Assembly (NCBI RefSeq): GCF_000252855.1
Contig: NC_017045.1
Coordinates: 558,001 to 622,000, forward strand
Origin: Riemerella anatipestifer ATCC 11845 = DSM 15868
Lineage (GTDB): Bacteria > Bacteroidota > Bacteroidia > Flavobacteriales > Weeksellaceae
DNA length: 64,000 nucleotides
Direction of reading: 5' to 3'
Shown here one piece after another: positions 17,930 through 26,388 of the stretch. Position numbers and translations under genes: made by a program. The number at the start of each line of letters is the position of its first letter. The first letter of the stretch is position 1. The notes below the pieces were generated by a model, which saw only the letters and a program-made list of their open reading frames with translations, made no database searches and was not told the DNA's origin.

Positions 17930-20059
17930 TTATTTTATAATTTTCATTTCGTCTAAAAGCCATTTGGCATTAGCGAATTTATCGACAATAAATAGAATAT
18001 ATTTAGTATCCACCATAATATTTCTACTGAATTTAGGGTCATAATTGATATCGCTCATCGTGCCTTCCCATTGACGGTCAAAATTAAGTCCTATCAAATT
18101 ACCGTAAGCGTCTAATGCTGGACTTCCAGAGTTACCTCCTGTAGTATGATTAGTTGCTGTAAAATTAACAGGCACCTCTCCTGTTTCATCTTTGTAAATG
18201 CCATAATCTTTGTTTTGATAAAGATTGATAAGACGAGCAGGAACATCAAATTCATAATCTCCTGGGATATATTTCTCCATAATTCCCGAAGTGTGAGTCT
18301 TATATCCGTAATATACAGCATCTCTAGGATTAGAGCCTTGCATCGTTCCGTAAGTTACCCTAAGTGTAGAGTTAGCATCTGGGAAGAATTTTCTATCCTT
18401 ATCCGTCGCCATTTGCTGTGCCATAAAAGTTTTAAGTTGAACATCTATTTGGGTTTGATAGTCGTTATATTTAGCCAAAGTTCCTTGTATATAACTATCC
18501 TGTAATATAGCTAATATTCCCAAAAATGGATCAGAATTAAGCTCTTTTACTAAAGCTTCTTTATTTTGAAATACCTTATCTAAGTCAGAAGTGACATAAG
18601 CTCCATTAAGTGCTTTCCTTCCTGTAATCACCGAGTTTTTGCTCCATTCTTCTATTGCTTTGAGATTAGCTTCCTCATCTTTAAACTCTGCAAAACCTTT
18701 AGGTAGAAATTCCGCAGGTGTTTTATGAGTATACAAAGCCAATAATTTTGCTGTTACTTTAGCATCTAATGCACCATCATAATCTTTGTAAAAAGATTTT
18801 AAACTCTCAAAAAACTTAGGTTCTACATTCTTACCTTTCTCTACATTGAATAAATAATCTAAGTAGCGGTTAGCCAGATTAAGTGTTTCTGCATTCCTTA
18901 AAAGTTCGTTATAATACGCTCTATTCAATGCATAGGCAGATTGCTCTGTATAAAGCCTATTAAGCTCATCTATAGTTTTCTTTATTTCAGGATTCTTTTT
19001 GATAAGTTCTGCTTCATAAGCTCGTTTTTTATCTACCGCTTTAGACTTTTTAAGTCCTTCCACCTCGCCTATCCATTTTTTCCAATAGTTGGCTACCGAG
19101 GCATATTTAGAAGCATACTTTATTCTTGTTGCATCATCTACACGCATTTTTTCGTCCAAAGTTTTAAGAGCCACCTCTCGCATAGAAATCATTGCAGGGT
19201 CTATCTCTTTCATGATTTTTTCTACAGCGATAGATGGTAGATACTCCTGTGTTCTCCCTGGAAAACCAAATACGAAAGTAAAATCGTTTTCTTTTTTATC
19301 TTTAATGGAAATTGGTAAAAAATGTTTTGGTTTGTATGGAACGTTATCTTTAGAATACTCTGCAGGTTTGTTATTTTTATCTGCATAAACACGGAACATA
19401 GAGAAATCTCCCGTATGTCTAGGCCAAACCCAGTTATCTGTATCACTACCAAACTTACCAATAGAAGACGGTGGTGCTCCTACCAAACGAACGTCTTTGA
19501 ACGTTTCTATAACATAAGCATAATATTGGTTACCATAATACACTGGCTTCACCACAATATGCTGATAAGGCTCTAACTTAAACGACTTTTTTAAAGCCTC
19601 TATATTATCCTTAATACTTCGTTCAGAAAGATTTGGGTTTCCTTTTAAAACTTCGTTGGTTACATTTTTAATATCTACGATAAAATCTACAGTTACCCCA
19701 GGATTAGGCAACTCTTCTCCCATATTTTTAGCCCAAAAACCATCTTTTAGGTAATCTTTTTCTACACTAGAGTGAGATTGTATCTGCCCATAACCACAGT
19801 GATGATTGGTAAGAATGAGCCCTTTAGGAGAAATAACTTCCGCAGTACACCCCCCGTTGAACTGTACTACCGCATCTTTAATACTAGGTTTTTCTGGATT
19901 GAAGATATCTTTTGCAGATATTTTCATCCCTAGTTTTTTCATTTCTTTTTCATTGAGTTCTGTAGGCATCCACATTCCTCCATATTGCTGTGCAAACGCC
20001 ATTACAGCAGGCAGTACTACGGCAGATAGTATCAGAGGTTTCTTTATCATTTTAATCAT
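17930..20059 (-). CDS. S46-family dipeptidyl-peptidase, DPP11-type (Asp/Glu-specific)
   Basis: This 709-residue protein has an export signal (LILSAVVLPAVMAFAQ) and the S46 chymotrypsin-like layout. The catalytic histidine is in NHHCGYG (His86/87), the aspartate probably in NWVWPRHTGDF, and the nucleophile is Ser644 in GGNSGSP. Eighteen residues later is Arg662 (NFDRQWEG). In the family, the residue at this offset is Arg in DPP11 (Porphyromonas Ser655/Arg673), which cleaves after Asp/Glu, and Gly in DPP7. That points to DPP11. These enzymes release dipeptides in the periplasm for peptide-based growth. Start could also be the ATG three codons in. The call as S46 is very sure; specificity is inferred from one residue. 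Confidence 0.93.
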   Translation of the reverse strand: MIKMIKKPLILSAVVLPAVMAFAQQYGGMWMPTELNEKEMKKLGMKISAKDIFNPEKPSIKDAVVQFNGGCTAEVISPKGLILTNHHCGYGQIQSHSSVEKDYLKDGFWAKNMGEELPNPGVTVDFIVDIKNVTNEVLKGNPNLSERSIKDNIEALKKSFKLEPYQHIVVKPVYYGNQYYAYVIETFKDVRLVGAPPSSIGKFGSDTDNWVWPRHTGDFSMFRVYADKNNKPAEYSKDNVPYKPKHFLPISIKDKKENDFTFVFGFPGRTQEYLPSIAVEKIMKEIDPAMISMREVALKTLDEKMRVDDATRIKYASKYASVANYWKKWIGEVEGLKKSKAVDKKRAYEAELIKKNPEIKKTIDELNRLYTEQSAYALNRAYYNELLRNAETLNLANRYLDYLFNVEKGKNVEPKFFESLKSFYKDYDGALDAKVTAKLLALYTHKTPAEFLPKGFAEFKDEEANLKAIEEWSKNSVITGRKALNGAYVTSDLDKVFQNKEALVKELNSDPFLGILAILQDSYIQGTLAKYNDYQTQIDVQLKTFMAQQMATDKDRKFFPDANSTLRVTYGTMQGSNPRDAVYYGYKTHTSGIMEKYIPGDYEFDVPARLINLYQNKDYGIYKDETGEVPVNFTATNHTTGGNSGSPALDAYGNLIGLNFDRQWEGTMSDINYDPKFSRNIMVDTKYILFIVDKFANAKWLLDEMKIIK

Positions 20060-20130
20060 TATTAAAAAATTTGCCCTAAAAATAAGAAAAATGAAAAAAC
20101 CAACCTAATTTATAAAACAACTATTCTTCC

Positions 20131-20562
20131 TTAAATATCCTTTATAAAGTCTTCGTATTCATAAAATACGGTTTCAAATGCCGTCATTTTTTCTACAAAA
20201 AACTCAAATATTTTTTGCCAACTTTCTTTATTAAAAATACTTACGCCACCACACTCTACCCATACTCGGCTAATTTCTTTACCATTGTCTAAGTATAGTG
20301 TTTCTTCAAAAAAAGCCTCCTCACCAAGCGCTTCATCTAAAATAGATTGTAAAGATTGTATTTTCTCAAAGTAAGCATTTCTGAAAAGTTCCTCCTTCAT
20401 CTCTATATCTAAACACACCATTGCCCTTTTGTTATCAGCAAAAAACTTAAATGAAAAGTCTTTGATTTTGGTATTATATAGAAGCCATTTTCTAGGAAAA
20501 GATTTCCCAAAGGCGATCCAGAATTCTTTTTTAAGTTGTGCAGCTTCTTGTTTGCTAAACAT
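20131..20562 (-). CDS. DUF4268-like protein of unknown function
   Basis: The 143-residue protein begins MFSKQEAAQLKKEFWIAFG, followed by FPRKWLLYNTKIKDFSFKFF and ending with a helical FETVFYEYEDFIKDI. This pattern fits the DUF4268 family, small proteins found in Bacteroidota and sometimes fused to nuclease-like modules. No catalytic motif is visible and no signal peptide or membrane segment is present, so it is likely cytoplasmic. It lies alone between DPP11 and the tRNA-Arg gene on the same strand. Family placement is from memory of the N-terminal pattern. Confidence 0.65.
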   Translation of the reverse strand: MFSKQEAAQLKKEFWIAFGKSFPRKWLLYNTKIKDFSFKFFADNKRAMVCLDIEMKEELFRNAYFEKIQSLQSILDEALGEEAFFEETLYLDNGKEISRVWVECGGVSIFNKESWQKIFEFFVEKMTAFETVFYEYEDFIKDI

Positions 20563-20613
20563 ATTTCATTTTATTTTATTAGCACTAAATCTAGGATAAT
20601 CAATTTTGTTATA

Positions 20614-20642
20614 AACAAAAAACCGCCCTAAAAAAGGCGGTT
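20614..20642 (-). terminator. Terminator of tRNA-Arg
   Basis: On the minus strand, AACCGCC and GGCGGTT pair around a T-rich loop, followed by TTTTTTG. The stem starts at the encoded CCA end of the tRNA, so transcription should stop right after the tRNA. Confidence 0.85.
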
Positions 20643-20718
20643 GGTGAACGCGAAGGGAGTCGAACCCCTAACCTTCAGAGCCGTAATCTGATGCTCTATC
20701 CAATTGAGCTACGCGTCC
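20642..20718 (-). tRNA. tRNA-Arg (anticodon ACG), CCA encoded
   Basis: A full cloverleaf can be drawn on the minus strand. The acceptor stem is GGACGCG with CGCGTTC (one G-U pair), the D arm GCTC/GAGC, the anticodon stem TCAGA/TCTGA with loop TTACGGC, and the T arm AGGGG-TTCGACT-CCCTT. The central loop bases are ACG, which reads CGU and, if A34 is edited to inosine, other CGN arginine codons. The discriminator is A and the CCA tail is encoded in the gene. It has its own promoter box and terminator. Confidence 0.95.
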
Positions 20719-20727
20719 GTTTTGAGT

Positions 20728-20759
20728 TTGCAAATATAGAAAATTTTTTATTATTTTTG
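20728..20759 (+). promoter_or_regulatory. Promoter of the binding-lipoprotein gene, likely leaderless
   Basis: TTG (20728-20730) and TATTTTTG (20752-20759) are separated by 21 bases, matching the Bacteroidota promoter pattern. The start codon begins at 20763, only four bases past the -7 box, so the transcript probably starts at or next to the ATG. The element overlaps the tRNA-Arg promoter on the other strand. Confidence 0.6.
20731..20738 (-). promoter_or_regulatory. -7 promoter box of tRNA-Arg
   Basis: The minus strand reads TATATTTG, 12 bases before the tRNA 5' end. It overlaps the -33 region of the divergent lipoprotein promoter. Confidence 0.65.
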
Positions 20760-20762
20760 AAA

Positions 20763-21809
20763 ATGAAAACACATTTTTTTATTCTCATAAGCAGTTTAGC
20801 CCTTCTGTCTTGTAAAAAAGAGGCTAATAATTTTTCAAAAGAACAAGTTATCATTTCAAAAAACACTTATTATCAAGAAGATAACAATAAAGTAATTATC
20901 AACACAAAAAATTTTTCCTCCGAAATATCCGCCGCCAAATTACCATTAAAAAAAGTAGTATTATTAAGTTCTTCTATGCTAGGCTATATGCTAGAGCTAG
21001 GTTTAGAGAGCCATATCATTGGGATTTCTAGCGAAGAATATATTTATTCTGAAAAGGTAAAAGCACTTATCCAATCTAAAAAAATACACACCGTAGGCAA
21101 CGAGCAAAAATACGATTTAGAAAAAATCATCAGTTTAAAACCCGATGCCGTAATCACTAACCATATCCCTAATTTTGAAAACACTTATGACCTACTCCGA
21201 AAAAATAATATAGAAGTTATCTTCCTAAACGAATATCTAGAAAACGAACCACTAGAAAAAACCGCCTATCTAAAAATTTTTGGAAAACTATTCGGTATTG
21301 AGAAACAGGCTTCTGAACGCTATTTAAACATCAAACAAAACTATGATAATTTAAAACTTCAAGCACAGAAAATCTCACATAAACCTCAAGTCCTTTGCAA
21401 TGAAATCTATGGCAACCAATGGTTCTTACCAGGAAACAAGACCTTTGCTGCCAAATACTTTAACGATGCAGGAGGCAATTATATATTCAACGATTTGGAT
21501 AAAGACCAATCTGTACCTTTAAGTTTTGAGGAAGTTTATGCTAAATCAAAACAGGCTGAATATTGGGTCAATCTTTCCAACTATCAATACAAAAAGGAAT
21601 TATTAGCGATAAATCCGTCTTATTCTAAAATGGACATCTTCAAAAAAGGAAAACTTTATAACATCGCCAAAAGACAAAAAGGCAAAGCCAACGATTACTT
21701 TGAAAGTGGTGTTGTAAGAGCCGATTTAGTTTTAAAAGACTATATTAAAATCTTCCACCCTGCTTTACTTCCTAAAGACACTCTTACTTATATGAATGCT
21801 TTAAAGTAA
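20763..21809 (+). CDS. ABC transporter substrate-binding lipoprotein (BtuF/FepB-like)
   Basis: From the ATG at 20763 this gives 348 residues starting MKTHFFILISSLALLSCKK, a lipoprotein signal with the acylated cysteine at about residue 17. An upstream in-frame extension runs into the tRNA-Arg gene and is rejected. The mature protein has the two-lobed helical-backbone fold of cobalamin, haem and siderophore binding proteins: KVVLLSSSMLGYMLELGLE, then LEKIISLKPDAVIT in the first lobe and FLPGNKTFAAKYFNDAGGNYIF in the second. It should present a metal chelate to an inner-membrane ABC importer, but no permease or ATPase gene is adjacent. The ligand is not predictable here. Confidence 0.85.
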   Translation: MKTHFFILISSLALLSCKKEANNFSKEQVIISKNTYYQEDNNKVIINTKNFSSEISAAKLPLKKVVLLSSSMLGYMLELGLESHIIGISSEEYIYSEKVKALIQSKKIHTVGNEQKYDLEKIISLKPDAVITNHIPNFENTYDLLRKNNIEVIFLNEYLENEPLEKTAYLKIFGKLFGIEKQASERYLNIKQNYDNLKLQAQKISHKPQVLCNEIYGNQWFLPGNKTFAAKYFNDAGGNYIFNDLDKDQSVPLSFEEVYAKSKQAEYWVNLSNYQYKKELLAINPSYSKMDIFKKGKLYNIAKRQKGKANDYFESGVVRADLVLKDYIKIFHPALLPKDTLTYMNALK

Positions 21810-21865
21810 AGCACAAACATATAACTCTCTAATAAATAAAACAATTCAATTTTTAAAAATTTCCT

Positions 21866-21873
21866 TATTTTTG
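21866..21873 (+). promoter_or_regulatory. -7 promoter box of purB
   Basis: TATTTTTG matches TAnnTTTG and lies 20 bases before the purB start codon. A consensus -33 element is not evident. Confidence 0.5.
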
Positions 21874-21892
21874 TGAAAGTAAAAAAGTAAAG

Positions 21893-23320
21893 ATGAATAC
21901 CTACAAAAACCCTTTAGAAGAACGCTATTCTAGCGAAGAGATGCTTTTTAATTTTTCTCACGACAACAAATTTCAAAATTGGAGAAAACTATGGATTGCT
22001 CTAGCCGAAATAGAAAAAGATTTAGGTCTAGACATTTCCGAAGAGCAAATCAACCAAATGAAAAACAAGGCTAAAGATATAGATTATACCAAAGCCGCAG
22101 AATACGAAAAGCGTTTCCGCCACGATGTAATGGCTCACGTGCACACCTACGGAGATGTAGCACCACTTGCCAAGCCCATTATCCACTTAGGAGCTACTTC
22201 GGCTTTTGTGGGCGACAATACGGATTTAATCCAAATGCGAGACGGACTCCTTATCCTTAAAAAAAAGCTAGTTAATGTAATTAAAGGCTTGTCCGACTTC
22301 GCCTTAAAATACAAAGATTTACCAACTTTAGGCTTCACTCACTTCCAACCCGCACAGCTAACTACCGTGGGCAAAAGAGCCACCCTTTGGTTACAATCTT
22401 TAATTCTAGATTTTGAAGAACTAGAATTTTTCTTAGACACGCTCCGTTTCAGAGGAGTAAAGGGAACAACAGGAACTGCGGCTAGTTTCCTAGAACTTTT
22501 CAACGGAGATTACGAAAAAGTAAAAACACTTGACAAAGAGCTATCCAAAAGATTCGGGTTTGATAAAGTTTTTGGCGTTTCTGGACAGACCTACGACAGA
22601 AAAATAGACGCTAAAGTAGTGGCTTTATTATCCAACATCGCCCAATCGGCTCACAAATTTACTAACGATTTAAGACTGTTACAAAATCTAAAAGAGATTG
22701 AAGAACCTTTTGAGAAAGACCAAATTGGTTCATCGGCAATGGCATATAAGAGAAACCCAATGCGTTCGGAGCGAATAGGGGCTTTGGCTAAATATGTAAT
22801 GTCGCTATCTTCTAGTTCTGCAATGGTGGCTGCAACGCAATGGTTTGAAAGAACCCTAGACGACTCGGCTAACAAAAGACTAAGCATTCCACAAGCCTTC
22901 CTTGCGGTAGATGCTATCTTATTGATTTGGAACAACATTATGAACGGACTGGTAGTTTACGAAAACAGAATCAACAAGCATATTATGGAGGAGCTTCCTT
23001 TTATGGCTACCGAGTACATTATTATGGAAGAAGTAAAGGCTGGAGGCGACAGACAGGAAATCCACGAAATCATCAGAGTTCACTCTATGGAAGCGAGCAA
23101 AAAGGTAAAAATGGAAGGTAAGGACAACGATTTGATAGAAAGAATAATGAACGATAATAGCTTAAAGCTAGACAAATCAAAACTTGCAGAAGTTTTAGAC
23201 CCTAAAAACTTTATTGGATTTGCGCCTATACAAACCGAAGAATTTATCAAAAATGAAGTTCAGCCAATATTAGATAAATATTCGGATATGGTGGGATTAA
23301 AGGCAGAACTGAAAGTCTAA
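21893..23320 (+). CDS. purB: Adenylosuccinate lyase
   Basis: This 475-residue protein is a fumarase/aspartase-superfamily lyase that splits SAICAR and adenylosuccinate, releasing fumarate, in purine synthesis. Substrate-binding elements include HDVMAHVHTYGD (about 71-82), HLGATSAFVGDNTDL and TLGFTHFQPAQLTTVGKR. The superfamily signature appears as SSAMAYKRNPMRSE (about 282-295), including the mobile-loop serines and the catalytic lysine region. The protein is longer than the roughly 430-residue Bacillus type and resembles the eukaryote-like subgroup. It is monocistronic, with its own promoter box and a downstream bidirectional terminator. Confidence 0.96.
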   Translation: MNTYKNPLEERYSSEEMLFNFSHDNKFQNWRKLWIALAEIEKDLGLDISEEQINQMKNKAKDIDYTKAAEYEKRFRHDVMAHVHTYGDVAPLAKPIIHLGATSAFVGDNTDLIQMRDGLLILKKKLVNVIKGLSDFALKYKDLPTLGFTHFQPAQLTTVGKRATLWLQSLILDFEELEFFLDTLRFRGVKGTTGTAASFLELFNGDYEKVKTLDKELSKRFGFDKVFGVSGQTYDRKIDAKVVALLSNIAQSAHKFTNDLRLLQNLKEIEEPFEKDQIGSSAMAYKRNPMRSERIGALAKYVMSLSSSSAMVAATQWFERTLDDSANKRLSIPQAFLAVDAILLIWNNIMNGLVVYENRINKHIMEELPFMATEYIIMEEVKAGGDRQEIHEIIRVHSMEASKKVKMEGKDNDLIERIMNDNSLKLDKSKLAEVLDPKNFIGFAPIQTEEFIKNEVQPILDKYSDMVGLKAELKV

Positions 23321-23411
23321 AATAGTATCCGTAGAAGTTTAGTTTACATAAGGTCTAAAAGTGAGGCTTAGTGTAAAACCTAAATTCTAAATAAATCCTC
23401 CCTCACTAAAC

Positions 23412-23449
23412 AAAAAAATACTACCCTATCCCAAGAGTAGTATTTTTTT
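23412..23449. terminator. Bidirectional terminator between purB and the repeat ORF
   Basis: AAAAAAATACTAC and GTAGTATTTTTTT form a perfect 13-bp stem around a 12-base loop, with runs on both strands. It can end purB on the plus strand and the repeat ORF on the minus strand, whose stop codon lies inside the structure. Confidence 0.85.
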
Positions 23450-24058
23450 ATTATTGATGCACCAACGCTCTGCAAACCCTACAACCTCAACATTACTCCC
23501 TTTAGGGTCTATTTTTGAACCTATAACCTCCAATTTTAACCCTGCAACCTCAACATTACTCCCTCTAGGGTCTATTTTTGAACCCACAACCTCTAATTTT
23601 AACCCTGCAACCTCAATATTACTCCCTTTAGGGTCTATTTTTGAACCCACAACCTCTAATTTTAACCCTGCAACCTCAATATTACTCCCTTTAGGGTCTA
23701 TTTTTGAACCCACAACCTCTAATTTTAACCCTGCAACCTCAATATTACTCCCTTTAGGGTCTATTTTTGAACCCACAACCTCTAATTTTAGCCCCGCAAC
23801 CTCAACATTACTCCCTTTAGGGTCTGTTTTTGAACCCACAACCTCTAATTTTAACCCTACAACCTCAATATTACTCCCTTTAGGGTCTATTTTTGAACCT
23901 ATAACCTCTAGAAACAGCTTGTCTTGTTGCTCAAAGCCAACATTGGTACTCACTCTATATCCGCCATACACTTGGGTATCTGGTGGTAAGGCAAGTCGTT
24001 TGGTTTTAATACTTTCAGCAGATTGTTTGTAATTGCCTTTTTTAATAAAACGGGTCAA
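23426..24058 (-). CDS. Repeat protein with seven 21-residue units, possible remnant
   Basis: The minus-strand frame encodes about 210 residues: a 50-residue N-terminal part (RLALPPDTQVYGGYRVSTNV and nearby), about seven copies of a 21-residue unit such as EVVGSKIDPKGSNIEVAGL, and a short tail. I do not recognise the family. The alternating hydrophobic pattern would suit stacked beta-strands. Differences between copies are conservative in this frame (I/V, A/V, K/R, T/I and three silent changes). There is no ATG; the first usable start is TTG at 24058 with no clear ribosome site, and the open frame extends eight codons further upstream to a stop. It could be a truncated gene. The perfect terminator at its end supports this strand. 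Confidence 0.4.
   Translation of the reverse strand: MTRFIKKGNYKQSAESIKTKRLALPPDTQVYGGYRVSTNVGFEQQDKLFLEVIGSKIDPKGSNIEVVGLKLEVVGSKTDPKGSNVEVAGLKLEVVGSKIDPKGSNIEVAGLKLEVVGSKIDPKGSNIEVAGLKLEVVGSKIDPKGSNIEVAGLKLEVVGSKIDPRGSNVEVAGLKLEVIGSKIDPKGSNVEVVGFAERWCINNKKILLLG
23477..23910. repeat. 63-bp tandem repeat (minisatellite), about seven copies
   Basis: Units start at 23477, 23540, 23603, 23666, 23729, 23792 and 23855, exactly 63 bases apart. They differ at only a few positions, and the three central copies look almost identical. Because 63 is a multiple of three, both strands stay open across the array. The high identity suggests recent expansion or ongoing homogenisation. Confidence 0.95.
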
Positions 24059-24170
24059 TAATACAAGGCTTTGCGATATTCATTACAATGCGACACTCAA
24101 CAGAGCTGCATTTTTTGTATTTGGATACATTTAGCAATCGCCCTTATTATCGAATATCACAATAAAATTT

Positions 24171-24178
24171 TATCTTTG
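24171..24178 (+). promoter_or_regulatory. -7 promoter box of metG
   Basis: TATCTTTG is a perfect TAnnTTTG element 16 bases before the preferred metG ATG at 24195. Confidence 0.65.
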
Positions 24179-24194
24179 CAAAAAATAATTGAGA

Positions 24195-26228
24195 ATGGCA
24201 GAGAGAAAGTTAATTACCGCAGCATTACCTTATGCTAATGGTCCCGTACATATAGGACACCTTGCTGGCGTATACATACCGGCAGATGTTTACGCTAGAT
24301 TCCAAAGAAGAACAGGCAAAGAGGTTGCCTTTATATGTGGGTCTGATGAACACGGCATTCCCATTACTATTAGAGCTAAAAAAGAAGGCGTTACGCCTCA
24401 AGATATTGTAGATAAATACCACTTAATCATAAAAAAATCTTTTGAAGATTTAGGAATTTCTTTTGACGAGTATTCCAGAACTACCAGTGCAAAGCACTAC
24501 GAAACCGCCTCTGAATTTTTCCTTAAAATGTACGAGAACGGAAAGTTTACCGAGGAGGTTTCCGAACAGTTTTATGATGAACAAGCAGGAGAGTTTCTAG
24601 CCGATAGATACATCGTGGGAACTTGCCCAAAATGTAGTAATAACAATGCCTATGGCGACCAATGCGAAAAATGTGGCTCTACCCTTTCTCCTACGGAACT
24701 TCTCAATCCTAAATCTATGCTCAGTGGGAATAGCCCTGTGCTAAAACCTACTAAAAACTGGTATCTTCCGCTAAACGAATACGAAGGATTTTTGAACCAA
24801 TGGATTATTGAAGGACACCAGCACGATTGGAAACCTAATGTATACGGGCAAGTAAAATCTTGGCTTAACGAAGGCTTAAAACCTCGTGCAATGACCAGAG
24901 ACCTCAACTGGGGTGTGCCTGTACCATTGCCAGATGCGGAGGGCAAAGTGCTTTATGTTTGGTTTGATGCTCCTATCGGATACATTTCGTTCACAAAAGA
25001 ATGGGCAGAGAAGAACAATAAAGATTGGAAAGACTATTGGCAGTCAGAAAATTCAGATTTAGTACATTTCATTGGGAAAGATAATATAGTCTTCCATTGT
25101 ATTATTTTCCCTTCTATGATGAAGGCTCACGGCGACTACATTATGCCAAACAATGTCCCTGCATTTGAGTTTCTTAATCTAGAAAATGATAAAATTTCTA
25201 CCTCTAGAAACTGGGCAGTGTGGGCTCACGAATATGTGGCAGACTTCCCTGGACAACAAGATGTGCTTCGCTATGCATTATTGTCGTCTGCTCCCGAAAC
25301 TAAAGATAATAACTTTACTTGGAAGGAATTTCAAACCAAAAACAACTCGGAATTGGTGGGTATTTTAGGAAACTTTATCAACCGAGTAGCCGTGCTTACC
25401 CACAAATATTACAACGGACGAGTGCCTAAAGGCAACACCAATGCAACAGAACTAGAGGAAATAAACAAAGCTGCAACAGAAATAAAAGACTATCTAGAGA
25501 AATTTGAGTTTAGAAACGCCCTGTCTGCACTTATGAATTTAGCGCGTTTTGGAAACCAATATCTACAAACCGAAGAGCCTTGGAAAACCATCAAAACTGA
25601 TGAAGCCAAAACAGCCAACACCCTGTTTATAGGAACTCAAATTGCAATAGCTTTAGCCCAACTGTCAGAGCCTTTTATGCCGTTCAGTTCGGAGAAGTTG
25701 CTTAATATGTTTAATACCAAACTTTGCAACTGGTCTGAATTGGAGAACAAAAAAGTGCTTTTAGCAGAAGGACACCAAATTAACGAGCCAAGTTTACTAT
25801 TCTCTAAAATAGAAGACGAAACCATAGAAGCTCAAATCCAAAAATTAGAGCAAACCAAAATCAATAATAAAAAAACAAACCCTAACGCCAAGCCAATGAA
25901 AGACGAGATTACTTTTGACGATTTCACCAAAATAGACTTAAGAACCGCTACCATACTAGAAGCCGAAAAAGTAGAAAAAGCGGATAAGCTCCTCAAATTT
26001 AAGGTAGATACTGGGGTGGATATAAGAACTGTAGTTTCTGGTATTGCAGAGAGCTTTACACCTGAAGAATGTGTAGGCAAGCAAGTGATGATTTTATTAA
26101 ATCTAGCGCCTAGAAAAATAAGAGGTATCGAAAGCCAAGGTATGCTACTACTTACCACGAAGCCAGACGGCAAACTTTCTTTTGTTACGCCAGATGAGTC
26201 AGTAGATAACGGAGTAGAGATAGGATAA
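24195..26228 (+). CDS. metG: Methionine--tRNA ligase
   Basis: Starting at the ATG at 24195 ([16 protein letters not shown]), this gives a 677-residue class I synthetase; an in-frame TTG two codons upstream is less likely. The HIGH motif is intact at about residues 19-22. The zinc knuckle has four cysteines in CPKC and CEKCG (about 144-161). The KMSKS loop reads KISTS, a known kind of variation in MetRS. The anticodon-binding domain is all helical, and the C-terminal 110 residues form an EMAP/Trbp111-like tRNA-binding and dimerisation domain ([20 protein letters not shown]). It charges tRNA-Met, including the initiator tRNA found at 63.4 kb. It is monocistronic. Confidence 0.97.
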   Translation: MAERKLITAALPYANGPVHIGHLAGVYIPADVYARFQRRTGKEVAFICGSDEHGIPITIRAKKEGVTPQDIVDKYHLIIKKSFEDLGISFDEYSRTTSAKHYETASEFFLKMYENGKFTEEVSEQFYDEQAGEFLADRYIVGTCPKCSNNNAYGDQCEKCGSTLSPTELLNPKSMLSGNSPVLKPTKNWYLPLNEYEGFLNQWIIEGHQHDWKPNVYGQVKSWLNEGLKPRAMTRDLNWGVPVPLPDAEGKVLYVWFDAPIGYISFTKEWAEKNNKDWKDYWQSENSDLVHFIGKDNIVFHCIIFPSMMKAHGDYIMPNNVPAFEFLNLENDKISTSRNWAVWAHEYVADFPGQQDVLRYALLSSAPETKDNNFTWKEFQTKNNSELVGILGNFINRVAVLTHKYYNGRVPKGNTNATELEEINKAATEIKDYLEKFEFRNALSALMNLARFGNQYLQTEEPWKTIKTDEAKTANTLFIGTQIAIALAQLSEPFMPFSSEKLLNMFNTKLCNWSELENKKVLLAEGHQINEPSLLFSKIEDETIEAQIQKLEQTKINNKKTNPNAKPMKDEITFDDFTKIDLRTATILEAEKVEKADKLLKFKVDTGVDIRTVVSGIAESFTPEECVGKQVMILLNLAPRKIRGIESQGMLLLTTKPDGKLSFVTPDESVDNGVEIG

Positions 26229-26231
26229 AAT

Positions 26232-26269
26232 AAAAAGCGGTTTCAAAAATTTTTGAAATCGCTTTTTTT
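26232..26269 (+). terminator. Terminator of metG
   Basis: AAAAAGCGGTTTCAAAAA pairs with TTTTTGAAATCGCTTTTT (one G-U), followed by a T run, directly after the metG stop codon. Confidence 0.85.
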
Positions 26270-26281
26270 ATACGGAATGTT

Positions 26282-26354
26282 ACCTCAACAAAATATTTCT
26301 CTAAGCAAAAAATTAAGACAACTCTAATAAAATATTTTTCAACCTCAACAAAAT
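26282..26354. repeat. 13-bp direct repeat upstream of the acyl-CoA dehydrogenase gene
   Basis: ACCTCAACAAAAT occurs at 26282-26294 and again at 26342-26354, exactly 60 bases apart. The second copy lies just before the -7 box. It could be a pair of regulator sites or a small duplication. Confidence 0.5.
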
Positions 26355-26358
26355 TATT

Positions 26359-26366
26359 TATATTTG
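26359..26366 (+). promoter_or_regulatory. -7 promoter box of the first acyl-CoA dehydrogenase gene
   Basis: TATATTTG, a perfect TAnnTTTG element, lies 22 bases before the start codon. It is followed by GGAGGA, which may act as ribosome site. Confidence 0.6.
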
Positions 26367-26388
26367 GAGGAACGATAATAACACTACT

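Noticed and set aside
18146-19576. Several open frames opposite the DPP11 gene
   Set aside because: They are antisense to a well-conserved gene, have no recognisable domain and no ribosome sites.
20691-20762. Upstream extension of the binding-lipoprotein gene
   Set aside because: It would overlap the tRNA-Arg gene and place 24 residues before a clear lipoprotein signal; the ATG at 20763 is better.
23454-24032. Plus-strand open frame of 192 codons through the 63-bp repeats
   Set aside because: It starts five bases after the purB terminator with no ribosome site, and its changes between copies are less conservative than in the minus frame. It is open because the period is a multiple of three.
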